DNA of 49,020 nucleotides from Comamonadaceae bacterium (GCA_947452635.1 CANGEE010000002.1:1-49020), one strand, 5' to 3'; counted from the first letter of the stretch, positions 26,127 to 34,583 are shown. Made by a program: numbers and translations. The notes: generated from the sequence alone by a model not told the origin.

Positions 26127-26141
26127 GGCATTATTTTTGCG
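26126..26141 (+). promoter_or_regulatory. Candidate sigma-54 promoter of flgA
   Basis: TGGCATTATTTTTGCG has GG and GC 10 bases apart and the right -24/-12 blocks. The predicted start is close to 26152, the same place as the chosen flgA ATG, so either the mRNA is almost leaderless or flgA starts at a later ATG (26194). Confidence 0.62.
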
Positions 26142-26151
26142 TGATCAGTGC

Positions 26152-27036
26152 ATGTTCAAAACGCGTGTCAAAAGTTCAACACCTGCCAAAACCATGCAAA
26201 TGCTGTGCCTGGTTGTGGGCTTGGGCCTGGCCGCCTCGGTGGGGGCGGCAACGCCGTCACCTCAAGTCTCGCCGACTGGGGCCGATACTGTCAGTAGCCG
26301 GGTGACCAAACCGGATGCGGCATCGGCGAATGCCACTGCGGCTGAGAAAATGAATTCACAAGTACGCCAATGGGTGGCGCAAAGCAGCGGTATTTCTGCG
26401 GATGAAGTGCAGATCGCCCCCATGGACAACCGTGTGCAGGTCATGCCTTGCGAGCGGGCGTTGTGGATCGATCACCCGTTTGCCTCGCGAGAAACCGTGC
26501 GGGTGCGTTGCCCGGCTGTCAGCGGGACGGCGGCGCAAAATGCCACGGCCCAACCGGTCTGGCAGTTGTACATCAGGATTGCAGCGGGTGCGGGCGTGGC
26601 AGCGGCGAATACCCGGTCTGCCCCAGCGGTCGCTGCGGTGGCCGCGACCAAAATGGTGGTGGCCAGACAGTTATTGCAGCGCGGCACGGTGCTCAAGCCG
26701 GAGATGTTGCAGGAAGTCGACGCTCCGGCGCCAGCGAATGGCCAGATCGATGCCAGCCAGCTGACCTCGATCAAGGACGCTGAAATGGCCGAGTTGGTGA
26801 GGGACTTGACGTCGGGTACTCCGTTGCGAACGCACGACATTCGGCGAGCGGTGCTGGTTAAAATGGGCCAGCAGGTGATGTTGACAGTGGGCAACGGTCC
26901 GGATTTTGAAATCCGGGTGCGGGCCGAGGCGCTGCAAGATGGCCGCATGGGTGAGCAGGTGAGGCTGAAAAACACCGAGTCCGGCAAGAATATTTCCGGC
27001 GTGGTGACGGGGCCGAATGCGGTGAAAGGCCTGTGA
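26152..27036 (+). CDS. flgA: P-ring assembly chaperone FlgA
   Basis: 294 residues. FlgA is a periplasmic chaperone for the FlgI P-ring. The N terminus has a Sec signal (MFKTRVKSSTPAKTMQMLC followed by LVVGLGLAASVGA, cleavage probably before ATPSP). The C-terminal SAF domain is clear: VVARQLLQRGTVLKPEMLQE, then GTPLRTHDIRRAVLVKMGQQ and the final RLKNTESGKNISGVVTGPNA. The start is uncertain: 26152 keeps the positive n-region of the signal, while the promoter position would favour 26194. The 5' end overlaps the promoter of the divergent LysM gene. Confidence 0.93.
   Translation: MFKTRVKSSTPAKTMQMLCLVVGLGLAASVGAATPSPQVSPTGADTVSSRVTKPDAASANATAAEKMNSQVRQWVAQSSGISADEVQIAPMDNRVQVMPCERALWIDHPFASRETVRVRCPAVSGTAAQNATAQPVWQLYIRIAAGAGVAAANTRSAPAVAAVAATKMVVARQLLQRGTVLKPEMLQEVDAPAPANGQIDASQLTSIKDAEMAELVRDLTSGTPLRTHDIRRAVLVKMGQQVMLTVGNGPDFEIRVRAEALQDGRMGEQVRLKNTESGKNISGVVTGPNAVKGL
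26195..26210 (-). promoter_or_regulatory. Sigma-54 promoter of LysM/transglycosylase-like gene
   Basis: AGGCACAGCATTTGCA on the minus strand has GGCAC and TTGCA with the exact 10-base GG-GC interval. Predicted start is near 26184, giving a 58-base leader for the gene starting at 26126. It lies inside the signal-peptide codons of flgA. Confidence 0.68.
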
Positions 27037-27059
27037 GGCAAAAATTTTCAAAAAAACGC

Positions 27060-27086
27060 TCAAGTTATTTGTTCAAGAGCCGATAC
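27060..27086 (+). promoter_or_regulatory. Sigma-28 promoter of flgM
   Basis: TCAAGTTA-N11-GCCGATAC. It lies 24 bases after the flgA stop and about 75 bases before flgM. It allows FliA to raise expression of its own anti-sigma factor and of flgN. Confidence 0.87.
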
Positions 27087-27161
27087 TGAGGATGACCAAC
27101 CTTCAAAGTTGGCGTGAGACCGAGCCGGATGTCCGGCAAAGGACCAGAAAGTGAGCATCCT

Positions 27162-27491
27162 ATGACTGATGGTATTTATAACAATGTCAGGCGCCCCGCG
27201 CCCGACAGCAGTGGTCGCAGCAGTGCGAGCAAGGCCAAAGCCACGTCTGTCTTGTTGTCGACAGATGCGTCCGCGGCTGAAGCGTCGGCGGCAGTCAGCA
27301 CCAAAGCCAAGACCGGCGGGCCGGACCAATTGCACCTGTCGAACGTGAGCAAGCGCTTGGCCGACGAACCCAGCTTTGACAGCGTCAAAGTGGCATCGAT
27401 CAAGCAGGCCATTCAAGACGGCCAGTACCCCTTGGATCCGCGGCGCATTGCCGAGAGCTTCCATGCAATCGAGCAAATGATCCGCGAATAA
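27162..27491 (+). CDS. flgM: Anti-sigma-28 factor FlgM
   Basis: 109 residues. FlgM holds FliA inactive until the hook is complete and is then exported. The C-terminal FliA-binding helices are recognisable: VSKRLADEPSFDSVKVASIK, then QAIQDGQYPLDPRRIAESFH. The N-terminal half is low-complexity (Ser/Ala-rich), as expected for this largely unfolded export substrate. The ATG at 27162 is preferred over an in-frame extension that would run into the promoter leader. Confidence 0.94.
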   Translation: MTDGIYNNVRRPAPDSSGRSSASKAKATSVLLSTDASAAEASAAVSTKAKTGGPDQLHLSNVSKRLADEPSFDSVKVASIKQAIQDGQYPLDPRRIAESFHAIEQMIRE

Positions 27492-27498
27492 GCTGGGC

Positions 27499-27918
27499 AT
27501 GACCGTTTCCGGTGAGTCAGAAGCAGAAATGGCCGCGTCACAAGCGATGGCTTTGCCTGTGGCAGAACAGCTGCAGCAATTGCTGGGTTTGGAGTTTGAA
27601 GCGCTGAAAGCGCAGGATTTGGATCGTTTTGAGCATTTGCAAACGGCCAAAACCGATTTGCTGAGTGAACTGGCACGTTTGTGCCCAGACAGTGAGGTGC
27701 TGCAAGCCCATGCGGACTGGCAGGACTTGAAGGACGTCTTGGTGGATTGCCGAGACATGCATCGGCGCAATGCCATGCTGATCGAGCGCAAATTGGACGC
27801 GATTCGCGGTGCTTTGCGCAGCCTGAGTGCGGGTCACGCCAGCAGCCCGGTGGAAGTGTATGACCGCCTGGGCAAGATGTCCCGTTTTTCCAAAGGCCGT
27901 GGCGTCAACGAAGCCTAG
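27499..27918 (+). CDS. flgN: FlgK/FlgL export chaperone FlgN
   Basis: 139 residues. FlgN is a small helical cytosolic chaperone for FlgK and FlgL. The helical pattern is visible (LQQLLGLEFEALKAQDLDRF, then EHLQTAKTDLLSELARL), with DVLVDCRDMHRRNAMLIERK further on. It starts 7 bases after flgM and shares its sigma-28 promoter. It ends 25 bases from the convergent flhX-like gene, with no clear terminator between. Confidence 0.9.
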   Translation: MTVSGESEAEMAASQAMALPVAEQLQQLLGLEFEALKAQDLDRFEHLQTAKTDLLSELARLCPDSEVLQAHADWQDLKDVLVDCRDMHRRNAMLIERKLDAIRGALRSLSAGHASSPVEVYDRLGKMSRFSKGRGVNEA

Positions 27919-27943
27919 ACCCAGGCCCCTTGGCAGGTGCCGA

Positions 27944-28228
27944 TCAAGACGCCGGTTTCTTCTCGTCGCCCGGGCGCATGCCCTTGAGCCAATACACCCA
28001 AGACAAAATCACCGCCACCGCCGTATACAGCTCGGGCGGAATTTCCTGGTCCACATTCAAACGACTGAGCAAGGCTAACAATTGGGGGTCTTCAGACACG
28101 AAGACGCCTTGCCGCTGGGCTTCTTCCAGCATTTGAATGGCCAGCTCATCTTCTCCTTTGGCCGTCACCACCGGCACCGGGTTGCGGCCATAGGCCAGCG
28201 CGACGGCTTTGCGGTGGTATTTACTCAT
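27944..28228 (-). CDS. FlhB C-terminal paralogue (FlhX/FhlB type)
   Basis: 94 residues. It matches the C-terminal cytoplasmic domain of FlhB after the cleavage site: AVALAYGRNPVPVVTAKGED, then MLEEAQRQGVFVSEDPQLLA and IPPELYTAVAVILSWVYWLK. Such proteins are known to replace or modulate the FlhB C-terminal fragment in substrate switching. The full FlhB is at 35929-37077. It follows a second FliK-like gene by 27 bases, and pairing of the two supports a joint role in the switch. Confidence 0.87.
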   Translation of the reverse strand: MSKYHRKAVALAYGRNPVPVVTAKGEDELAIQMLEEAQRQGVFVSEDPQLLALLSRLNVDQEIPPELYTAVAVILSWVYWLKGMRPGDEKKPAS

Positions 28229-28255
28229 GATTGCCGCCAGCCTGTCTCAAGGGGC

Positions 28256-29479
28256 TCAGGCTGACATGTCCACCACCAGGCCGCGGCCTGTGGGGATAAA
28301 GTCGGCAGGGGCTTCGGGTCGTGCGCCATGCACGATTTGAAAGCTGCGCATGGTCAACCCTGCTTGTCGCAGTTGCTGGCCTAACTCCGAACTGCGCAGG
28401 CGGGCGGAGCTGGCCACATCGGCTTTTTCGGCCCACATGGTCAGGTCGATGTGTTGGCTGCCTTCCAACTGGGTTTTGAGCCAGACCGGCCCATAAAGTT
28501 CACTGCGCGAATGCACATTCACCGTGAGCAAGGGCAATTGGTCGCTGTTGCGAGGCTCGCGGCGGAACACCAACTCCACCGGCTCTGCATCCACAAAAGG
28601 CAAAGTCATGCGAAACAGGACTTCGCGTTGGGCCTGCGCCTGCACCGCTTGCACTTGGGCCGATTCCAATTCGTCAAAGGCATGCTGCAGTTGGGCAAAA
28701 GTGGCGCCAGGGCTGTCCTTGCGCTTGTTGTCTGAGCCCAAGGCCTGAATGGTGTCGTCGGGTTCGTCGTCTTGCAGCATGCGCAATGGGCTGGCGCCTT
28801 TGTCGGGAGACTGCAGCGCCAAAATGGCTTTGCGCAACAACAGTTTAGGGTCGCCTGTGGGCGCTGGTTGGCCACGTGACAGCCACACTTCTGCACCTAA
28901 CGCGTTGGCCAAGGCACGGGAAAGGGCCTCCGGTGTGATTTGCGCCATCGACAGTTGCATGCCGCGCCACTGGGCTTGCAAGTCGGGGCGGGCAATGGTT
29001 TTGAGCAAGGCATCGAGTGTGCCGGGGCGAAACAATTGCGCCACATCTGAGGGGCCGGGGGGCCTGAACAGTAAATTGGCCATGCGCGAATAGACCGCAG
29101 GCAACAAGGCCGGCGGCATGTTGGCCACTTGCGACAAAGAGGGGGTCATTGGCGGTGACAAGGGCGTCACCGCTTGCAGGGCCGCGGTGGGGGGCTCGTT
29201 GGTCGGTTGCAAAGCCCAACCGCCTTGCGGGGTTTGCACCACCTTCATCCACACGGTGGGGGCCAAATGGCCCAGCATCATCACCGGCGTGTTGATGATG
29301 CGCCCACGCAGCATCAACTCCGGCTGACCACCGTTCAAGCGCAAAGTGGCTTGGACGACTTGACCATCGCGCAGTTGCAGTTCTTTGGCGATCGGTGTTT
29401 CGATCGGCAGCAAGTTACCCTCTAACAAAAGAGGGTTGACCCGAGCGGGCAGGCCGAGCGCGTCGGCACCCGTGATCAA
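28256..29479 (-). CDS. Second FliK-like hook-length / switch protein
   Basis: 407 residues. The C-terminal third resembles the FliK switch domain: LLTVNVHSRSELYGPVWLKT, then GSQHIDLTMWAEKADVASSA and LGQQLRQAGLTMRSFQIVHG. The rest is Pro/Ala/Gln-rich with no clear fold. The start appears to be a TTG at 29479, overlapping the TGA of the preceding gene (TTGA), so initiation is likely coupled; no ATG or GTG with a better site was found near it. It is paired with the FlhX-like gene. A canonical fliK lies at 41352-43313. Confidence 0.8.
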   Translation of the reverse strand: MITGADALGLPARVNPLLLEGNLLPIETPIAKELQLRDGQVVQATLRLNGGQPELMLRGRIINTPVMMLGHLAPTVWMKVVQTPQGGWALQPTNEPPTAALQAVTPLSPPMTPSLSQVANMPPALLPAVYSRMANLLFRPPGPSDVAQLFRPGTLDALLKTIARPDLQAQWRGMQLSMAQITPEALSRALANALGAEVWLSRGQPAPTGDPKLLLRKAILALQSPDKGASPLRMLQDDEPDDTIQALGSDNKRKDSPGATFAQLQHAFDELESAQVQAVQAQAQREVLFRMTLPFVDAEPVELVFRREPRNSDQLPLLTVNVHSRSELYGPVWLKTQLEGSQHIDLTMWAEKADVASSARLRSSELGQQLRQAGLTMRSFQIVHGARPEAPADFIPTGRGLVVDMSA

Positions 29480-29898
29480 GGGTACCGGATCCAGTGCCGG
29501 CGCGATGCGGGGTCGCTGGCGCTGTAACCGCTCCGATAAGATGCCTCACTGCCGGGAGGCGCAAAATTGTCCAAGGTGTTGCGCAGCAACACGCTGTGGT
29601 CCGGCAACTGAATCACGCTGCCGGTTTTGAATTTTTGCCCCGCTTTGCCTGTCACCACCTGGGGGTTGGTGTCAGCCAAGGCTTTGCGCAACACATTCGA
29701 ATTCAAAGGGCTGTCGGGCATGGTGTTTTTCAGCACACGCTCGATGGTGTCACCAGCTTTGGTGGTGTAGTTGGCCATGGCGGGCGCAGCCGCCTCGCTG
29801 GAGGCCAAGGCCGGCGCCGCGTACAGAGGCAGGGCACACAGACCCGCCAAAAGCCAGCGCAACAGGGGCGCGTTGAAGTGAGAAACAATGCGGTTCAT
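29476..29898 (-). CDS. Small exported LysM-like protein
   Basis: 140 residues of unknown function. The N terminus is a Sec signal (PLLRWLLAGLCALPLYAAPA, ending ALAS). The following region YTTKAGDTIERVLKNTMPDS, then FKTGSVIQLPD resembles the LysM-like N-terminal part of FimV-type proteins. The C terminus is Ser/Arg-rich. A GGAG site precedes the ATG. It lies between the flgT-like and second FliK-like genes, in the sigma-28 operon, so it probably acts at the cell wall near the flagellar base (inference). Confidence 0.72.
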   Translation of the reverse strand: MNRIVSHFNAPLLRWLLAGLCALPLYAAPALASSEAAAPAMANYTTKAGDTIERVLKNTMPDSPLNSNVLRKALADTNPQVVTGKAGQKFKTGSVIQLPDHSVLLRNTLDNFAPPGSEASYRSGYSASDPASRRHWIRYP

Positions 29899-29919
29899 GG
29901 GGTGCTCCGGTTCAGCGGT

Positions 29920-31029
29920 TCAGCGGTTCAGCAATTCGGCAGGCCAGGCGCGCCAATGGGTTTTGACGGCCTCAGCCGGGCCCGCCAAAACGGCGAGCCG
30001 GGCATTGTGGGTGCTCACTTGCACCACCTTGGCCAAGAGCAGGGCAGAGGCGTTCGCCCCGACCACTTGAGAGGGGAAGGTTTGCGGGTCTGCCAAAAGC
30101 CACTCGTCACCGGTTCGCACACCGGCCAAGCCGCCGGCATTGATTTGGACCTGGTCTGCGCTGCGCTGTGTCACTTGCGGCTGCAGCGGGTCGCAGCCGA
30201 TCCACTGACCGAGTCGCTCGCCCCACAGGTGCACCAGGCTTTGCAGGGGGGCTGCGCCTAATTCGTCCACGGGCAATTGCAAGGTGTGTGAGGCTTGGAA
30301 TTGTTTGTTTTGACCGCTGGTGCCCTGCACCGTCAGCGACAAGCTCAGTTCAGTGCGCGGGCTGCGCCCGATCAGTTTGGCCCAAGTTTTCAGCTCCAAC
30401 GGCTGAGTGCGCACGCGCAAGGTGGCGGTCCAGGGCCAGCTTTTTGTACTCAAACCGGTCAAGGCTTGTTCATAAAGACTCATTTGGCTGCCCGTTGACA
30501 ATACTGGCGCGGCCGTGCTCAGCTCCACCATGCGCCAGGCCGGATCGGGTGCGGCCAGCCATTCGGTGGCAATCTGTTGGCGCACTTGTTTTTGCAGCAC
30601 AAGCGGGGTGCCGGGTTCAAACACCATGCTCAAGCCCATGACATGGCGCAGCGAGGCTGGTTGGTTGCAGCTACCCCCCACAACGGAGGCCGATTCATCT
30701 AGCGTGCGGCCCAAATCTTGGCGTGCGCTCGGGTTGCTGAGTTGGGCTTTGGGCGCGCCATTGCTGTCTCGGGTATAGGAAAGCACCTGTACCCCACGCA
30801 CTTCCATGCCGGAGCGAAAGCTGCTTGCATCACGCAACTGACCTTGTGCGTCCAACCACTGGGTGCTGCGTACCTGGGTGCTGCCTTGCAGGGCGGTTTC
30901 CACCAAACTGTGCCGAATCGCATCCAATCGGTCTTGCGCACTGAAGTTGGCGCTGCTGTTTTGCGCCCAGCCCGTGCCTGAAGCGCACAGCACCAACGCA
31001 GCGAAGAGGGTGTGATTCAGACTTTGCAT
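29920..31029 (-). CDS. flgT: FlgT-like periplasmic flagellar protein
   Basis: 369 residues with a Sec signal (LNHTLFAALVLCASGTGWAQ). The layout and C-terminal SH3-like region (GLAGVRTGDEWLLADP, then LLLAKVVQVSTHNARLAVL) agree with FlgT, which in Vibrio forms the H-ring around the outer basal body. The ATG at 31029 is chosen over a GTG two codons upstream. A two-Cys pattern (Cys near 122 and 287 of the product) could form a disulfide. It follows the flgP-like lipoprotein, as FlgO/FlgP/FlgT genes cluster in Vibrio. I am fairly but not fully sure of the family. Confidence 0.78.
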   Translation of the reverse strand: MQSLNHTLFAALVLCASGTGWAQNSSANFSAQDRLDAIRHSLVETALQGSTQVRSTQWLDAQGQLRDASSFRSGMEVRGVQVLSYTRDSNGAPKAQLSNPSARQDLGRTLDESASVVGGSCNQPASLRHVMGLSMVFEPGTPLVLQKQVRQQIATEWLAAPDPAWRMVELSTAAPVLSTGSQMSLYEQALTGLSTKSWPWTATLRVRTQPLELKTWAKLIGRSPRTELSLSLTVQGTSGQNKQFQASHTLQLPVDELGAAPLQSLVHLWGERLGQWIGCDPLQPQVTQRSADQVQINAGGLAGVRTGDEWLLADPQTFPSQVVGANASALLLAKVVQVSTHNARLAVLAGPAEAVKTHWRAWPAELLNR

Positions 31030-31066
31030 GGCCACAGCGTGCTCACATCAAGGCTTACGAACGGGC

Positions 31067-31540
31067 TCAGCGTCCACGCGCTGTGATTTGACCCAAATAC
31101 AAAGTGCGCAGGTCTTGCACCACGCTCTTGTCCAGCGAGAGCGTGGTTTCGTAAGTGTCTTCGCCCACCGGGGTGATGCTCACCAACGTCGCGCCGTAAA
31201 TCACGCCTTCCACTTTGGCGCGGAAGGTGTCGCTGGTGACCGTCATATCGGCCACTGTGGAGCTGGCGTCAATTTGTTGGCCATAGACCTGTTCGGTCAA
31301 CGCCCGGTAGGCGTCGAGTTTGGAGGCGCGAATGGCCATCAGGCGTTGCTGGGCTGGATTGCGGTGGTTTTGCACGCTCACCACGGCGTAGCCGGTGGCG
31401 GTCAGGGTTTCCCTTTTTTCAACCAACGGCGCCAGCATATTGGCATTGTCAGAGGGCTTGGTCGCTGCGAGGTTGATCGATTTGCAACCGCTCAAAACGA
31501 GCAGTCCGGCGGCCAGGCAGGCTGTTAAAAGTCGGTTCAT
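31067..31540 (-). CDS. flgP: FlgP-like LPP20-family lipoprotein
   Basis: 157 residues. The N terminus is a lipoprotein signal with lipobox VLSGC (Cys near 19). The central region TATGYAVVSVQNHRNPAQQR, then LMAIRASKLDAYRALTEQVY is typical of the LPP20/FlgP family, in which the protein forms a disk or ring under the outer membrane around the basal body. It is the first gene of a five-gene operon with its own sigma-28 promoter. Confidence 0.82.
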   Translation of the reverse strand: MNRLLTACLAAGLLVLSGCKSINLAATKPSDNANMLAPLVEKRETLTATGYAVVSVQNHRNPAQQRLMAIRASKLDAYRALTEQVYGQQIDASSTVADMTVTSDTFRAKVEGVIYGATLVSITPVGEDTYETTLSLDKSVVQDLRTLYLGQITARGR

Positions 31541-31582
31541 ATTGCTTCCTTATCGGGCAGGACACCAAGTCCTTCACCCTCT

Positions 31583-31609
31583 GATTCGGTCTGAAGTGGC
31601 TGAACTTGA
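31583..31609 (-). promoter_or_regulatory. Sigma-28 promoter of flgP-flgT operon
   Basis: TCAAGTTC-N11-ACCGAATC on the minus strand, with exact spacing. Predicted start is near 31576, 36 bases before the flgP ATG. It should drive flgP, flgT, the LysM-like gene, the second FliK-like gene and flhX. Confidence 0.87.
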
Positions 31610-31665
31610 GGGTGAATAGGGCGGCTGACCTGCCTTTTTTGAGCTTGTTGCGAGAATGCAACTGG

Positions 31666-31740
31666 TGATTTTGATGAAAATCATATTGTTGGTGTTTTTG
31701 TTAATTTGTGTTCAAATTCAATCGAATACATTGATGTATT
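31666..31740. promoter_or_regulatory. Two inverted repeats before the sigma-54 activator
   Basis: TGATTTT-GATG-AAAATCA (31666-31683) and AATACAT-TG-ATGTATT (31725-31740) are perfect 7-base inverted repeats in an AT-rich stretch upstream of the activator ATG. They are candidate operators. I found no convincing sigma-70, sigma-54 or sigma-28 promoter for the activator gene here. Confidence 0.45.
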
Positions 31741-31775
31741 GAAAAACTTGATGAAGTGAAGACCCCCTCGCATTC

Positions 31776-32918
31776 ATGTCCAAACCACACCGAATCACAT
31801 CGTTCAAAGGCACCAGCGAAGCCGCTCAGTCCATCCGGGATTTGATCTCTCGCGTGGCGAATTCGAACGCGACCGTGCTCATCACCGGGGAAAGTGGGAC
31901 GGGCAAGGAATTGGTGGCGCGGGCTTTGCACGACGAGTCGCATCGGGCCGGCGGCAATTTTGTGCCGATCAATTGCACGGCGATTCCCAAAGAGTTGATC
32001 GAAAGTGAACTGTTTGGTCACCGCAAGGGCGCCTTCACGGGCGCCATGAATGATCGCATTGGCCGCTTTGAAATGGCCCATGGCGGAACCATCTTTTTGG
32101 ACGAAATTGGCGACTTGTCCTTGGACATGCAGGTCAAGCTGTTGCGCGTTTTGCAAGAACGCACGGTCGATCCGGTCGGCGGCCTCAAGCCTGTGCACGT
32201 GGATGTGCGGGTTGTCGCGGCCACGCATTGCGACTTGGAAGCCTTGATTGCGGCGGGCCGGTTCCGTGAAGACTTGTACTATCGCTTGAACGTTTTGCCT
32301 CTGAAAACCCCGGCCCTGCGCCAAAGGCCGGATGACGTGCCTGAGTTGCTGGCCCATTTTGCCCGCTTGTGTTTACAAAATCAGGCGCAGCCGATTGTTT
32401 TCAGTGACGATTTCTTGGACGCTTTACAGTCGTATGCCTGGCCCGGCAACGTGCGGGAGTTGTCCAATTTGGTTGATCGCTTCAGTACGCTGTTTGCAGG
32501 TCAGACCTTGAGCCTGAGTGCCGTGCCGGCTGATTTGCTGCCCAAGGGCTTGGCGCTGATGCAATCGGAGCGATGCGCTCACCCCGCCACGGCTTTGAAG
32601 CCCATGGCGCCCAAGTCGGCCAAGGTGACCTCGATTTTCAGTGCGGCCACTCCCAGTTTGATCGACGAGCTGGAAGTCAACCCGGTGGAGGACATCATCA
32701 TGCTGGCGCAAGGTTTAGAGAATTTGCCCGCTGAAGGCATCTCCCTCAAAGACCGGTTGGCGGAAATCGAGCGTGACTTGATTGTCCAGGCACTAGCCCG
32801 CACCGAAGGCAATGTGTCACAAACTGCCCGTTTGCTGAACCTGCAGCGCACCACTTTGATAGAGAAGCTCAACAAATACGACTTGCGCCAAGGCGTGCTC
32901 AACGTTTCTGCGGCCTAG
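31776..32918 (+). CDS. Sigma-54-dependent flagellar activator without receiver domain
   Basis: 380 residues. It is an AAA+ enhancer-binding protein of the NtrC/FleQ/FlrC type. Walker A GESGTGKE is at residues 38-45, the sigma-54-contacting GAFTGA loop at 85-90, Walker B FLDEIGD at 107-113, and the arginine-finger region near 163-170. A Fis-type helix-turn-helix is at the C terminus ([20 protein letters not shown]). The AAA+ domain starts almost at residue 10, so there is no receiver or FleQ-type N-terminal domain. It is the likely activator for the five sigma-54 promoters in the window. How its activity is controlled is not visible; regulation by expression or by a partner such as FlhG is possible. 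Confidence 0.9.
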   Translation: MSKPHRITSFKGTSEAAQSIRDLISRVANSNATVLITGESGTGKELVARALHDESHRAGGNFVPINCTAIPKELIESELFGHRKGAFTGAMNDRIGRFEMAHGGTIFLDEIGDLSLDMQVKLLRVLQERTVDPVGGLKPVHVDVRVVAATHCDLEALIAAGRFREDLYYRLNVLPLKTPALRQRPDDVPELLAHFARLCLQNQAQPIVFSDDFLDALQSYAWPGNVRELSNLVDRFSTLFAGQTLSLSAVPADLLPKGLALMQSERCAHPATALKPMAPKSAKVTSIFSAATPSLIDELEVNPVEDIIMLAQGLENLPAEGISLKDRLAEIERDLIVQALARTEGNVSQTARLLNLQRTTLIEKLNKYDLRQGVLNVSAA

Positions 32919-32997
32919 CGCCCCCTCCCCATCGCATCTTCCAACCCCAATAGGGGCAACAAGCCAACCCCTGGCGTGGCGCAGCCTTGTGCAGGCC

Positions 32998-33864
32998 TTA
33001 TTTGGCAGGTTGCGTGCTCAGCGCATTGGGGGAGGCCAATGGCGCATCATTGGCCGAGGCACGAGGGTACTGCACCATTTTTTCACGCTGGCGTGCGGCG
33101 GCTGCGGCGGCCGCAGCCGCGGCGTTCTCGCTGGCCTGGCGCTCGCGTTGCATTTTGGCCACGGCTTCCATTTCTTTGCGCAGACCACCCGCATCCCCCA
33201 CCGAGCCCTGGATGCTTTGCAAATTCGTCGCAATCGATTTGAGCGCTGCCGCTTGGGCCTGCAAACGGCCGTCGAGGCTTTGCACTTGTTTGGCCAGCGC
33301 AGGATCGGCCGGGCCCGCTTTGGCTTTTTCTGGTGGCTTTTCTGCGGCTTTGGCGGCCAGTTCTTCGGCCTTTTTCGACATCTCTTCGAGTCGGCTGTCC
33401 ATTTTCGACTGGGCGGCGGCAATCCCTTCTTGTTTACCGACCAACTCTTGCAGGGCTTCGTTCACCGAGCCCACCAGTTCCATTGAGCTGTCCAAGTCAC
33501 CCACACGTTTGCCCACCACGGTGACCATGGTGTCAAGCTGTTTGACGCGGCCGGACAAGGAGTAGGCCATGGCGCCAAAAATGGATGCCGCCACCACCAT
33601 CAACCCGCCGGCAATGCCAAACAGCATCAGGGCTTGTTTTTGTTGCTTGGCCATGCTGAGCGCCACTTGTTGGGTCACCGTGCGCAAATCGGCGGTGGTG
33701 GTGGTCGCCAGCAAGGCGGCACGGTTGGCCAAATCGCCCGAGTCCATGACCGTGCGTTTGATGTCCTGCATTTCAGCGTCGATGAGCGCTTGCTTGTCAG
33801 TGGACGCTGCATCGGCATGCGCGTTGGCTTTTTCAGCGCTGGGTGGCGAGGTGTGTTCGGTCAT
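32998..33864 (-). CDS. Membrane-anchored coiled-coil protein, unknown
   Basis: 288 residues from the ATG at 33864; a TTG eight codons upstream would overlap the preceding stop. There is one membrane segment at about residues 78-103 (ALMLFGIAGGLMVVAASIFG). After it come long heptad-like helices (KMDSRLEEMSKKAEELAAKA and LQAQAAALKSIATNLQSI) and a run of ten alanines near residue 250. I do not recognise the family. It is the last gene of the fliK-flhB operon, with two other unknown genes before it. It may scaffold or position the export apparatus (inference only). Confidence 0.75.
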   Translation of the reverse strand: MTEHTSPPSAEKANAHADAASTDKQALIDAEMQDIKRTVMDSGDLANRAALLATTTTADLRTVTQQVALSMAKQQKQALMLFGIAGGLMVVAASIFGAMAYSLSGRVKQLDTMVTVVGKRVGDLDSSMELVGSVNEALQELVGKQEGIAAAQSKMDSRLEEMSKKAEELAAKAAEKPPEKAKAGPADPALAKQVQSLDGRLQAQAAALKSIATNLQSIQGSVGDAGGLRKEMEAVAKMQRERQASENAAAAAAAAAARQREKMVQYPRASANDAPLASPNALSTQPAK

Positions 33865-33884
33865 GGTGCGTTGTTCTTTGGGGG

Positions 33885-34583
33885 TCAATGGCCTTTGGCG
33901 GGCTTTTTGTCAGATTCTTTGCCTTTGGCCTTGGCCGCAGGGGCTTCAACGGGCACAGGCGGGAAAAGCGGTTTCTCCAACTTTTCGATTTGCCCGCGAA
34001 TTTGGTCATTGGCAATCTTCAGCTTCACGACGCGCGCAGGAAAACTCATCTCTTCCATGTACGTTGCAGCCGTCGCAACTTCGGATGCCTTCTCTGAGGT
34101 ATCGGCCTCAGCAGCGGCTTCTTGAGCGGGCGGGGGTGTTGGGCCGGGTTCTTCAGGTTCAGTGGCTGGTCGAGCAGGCGGTGGTTCGGAAGTCGCATCA
34201 GACGCTGGTAAATCCAGCGAAGGCAAGTCGCTCATCACCTGATCCAGCGGCTTTGCCAATGAGGGTGCTGGGTTGGAGGCATCGCTCGCGCCGTCGTCGC
34301 TGACCATGCGGTCGGGCAATTCGGCACTGGCTTGCGCATGGTGTGTTCTTGCCGCCTCGTCGGCGGCAGGGTTGCCGTGCGCCAGACGGGTTTCTTCTTC
34401 CTTGCTTTTGCTGACCCCCTGGACAATCTCGATCAGTTCCACTTCTTCATCGGGATTGGCGATGGTCTGACGGACTTGAGGCTCCATGGGCACGGCGGTT
34501 TTGTGCACTGCCGTATGACTGCCTTCGGGCAAGTGAACCTCATGGGGGTTGCCACTCGAAATGATTTCTGGGTCATCGGTCAC
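33885..34583 (-). CDS. Acidic, proline-rich disordered protein, unknown
   Basis: 232 residues. I place the start at GTG 34583, which has a strong AAGGAG site seven bases upstream and overlaps the TGA of the preceding gene (GTGACCGATGA); an ATG at 34622 would overlap that gene by 50 bases without a comparable site. The product has no signal or membrane segment. Residues 1-170 are acidic and Pro/Ala/Ser-rich with no clear fold. A short conserved-looking stretch, YMEEMSFPARVVKLKIANDQ followed by IRGQIEKLEKPLFPPVPV, lies near 175-212. A Lys-rich tail ends the protein. No function can be assigned. Confidence 0.75.
   Translation of the reverse strand: MTDDPEIISSGNPHEVHLPEGSHTAVHKTAVPMEPQVRQTIANPDEEVELIEIVQGVSKSKEEETRLAHGNPAADEAARTHHAQASAELPDRMVSDDGASDASNPAPSLAKPLDQVMSDLPSLDLPASDATSEPPPARPATEPEEPGPTPPPAQEAAAEADTSEKASEVATAATYMEEMSFPARVVKLKIANDQIRGQIEKLEKPLFPPVPVEAPAAKAKGKESDKKPAKGH

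Noticed and set aside
32919-32997. A terminator between the activator gene and the convergent coiled-coil gene.
   Set aside because: Only a 4-base CCCC/GGGG stem is seen and no U-run follows.
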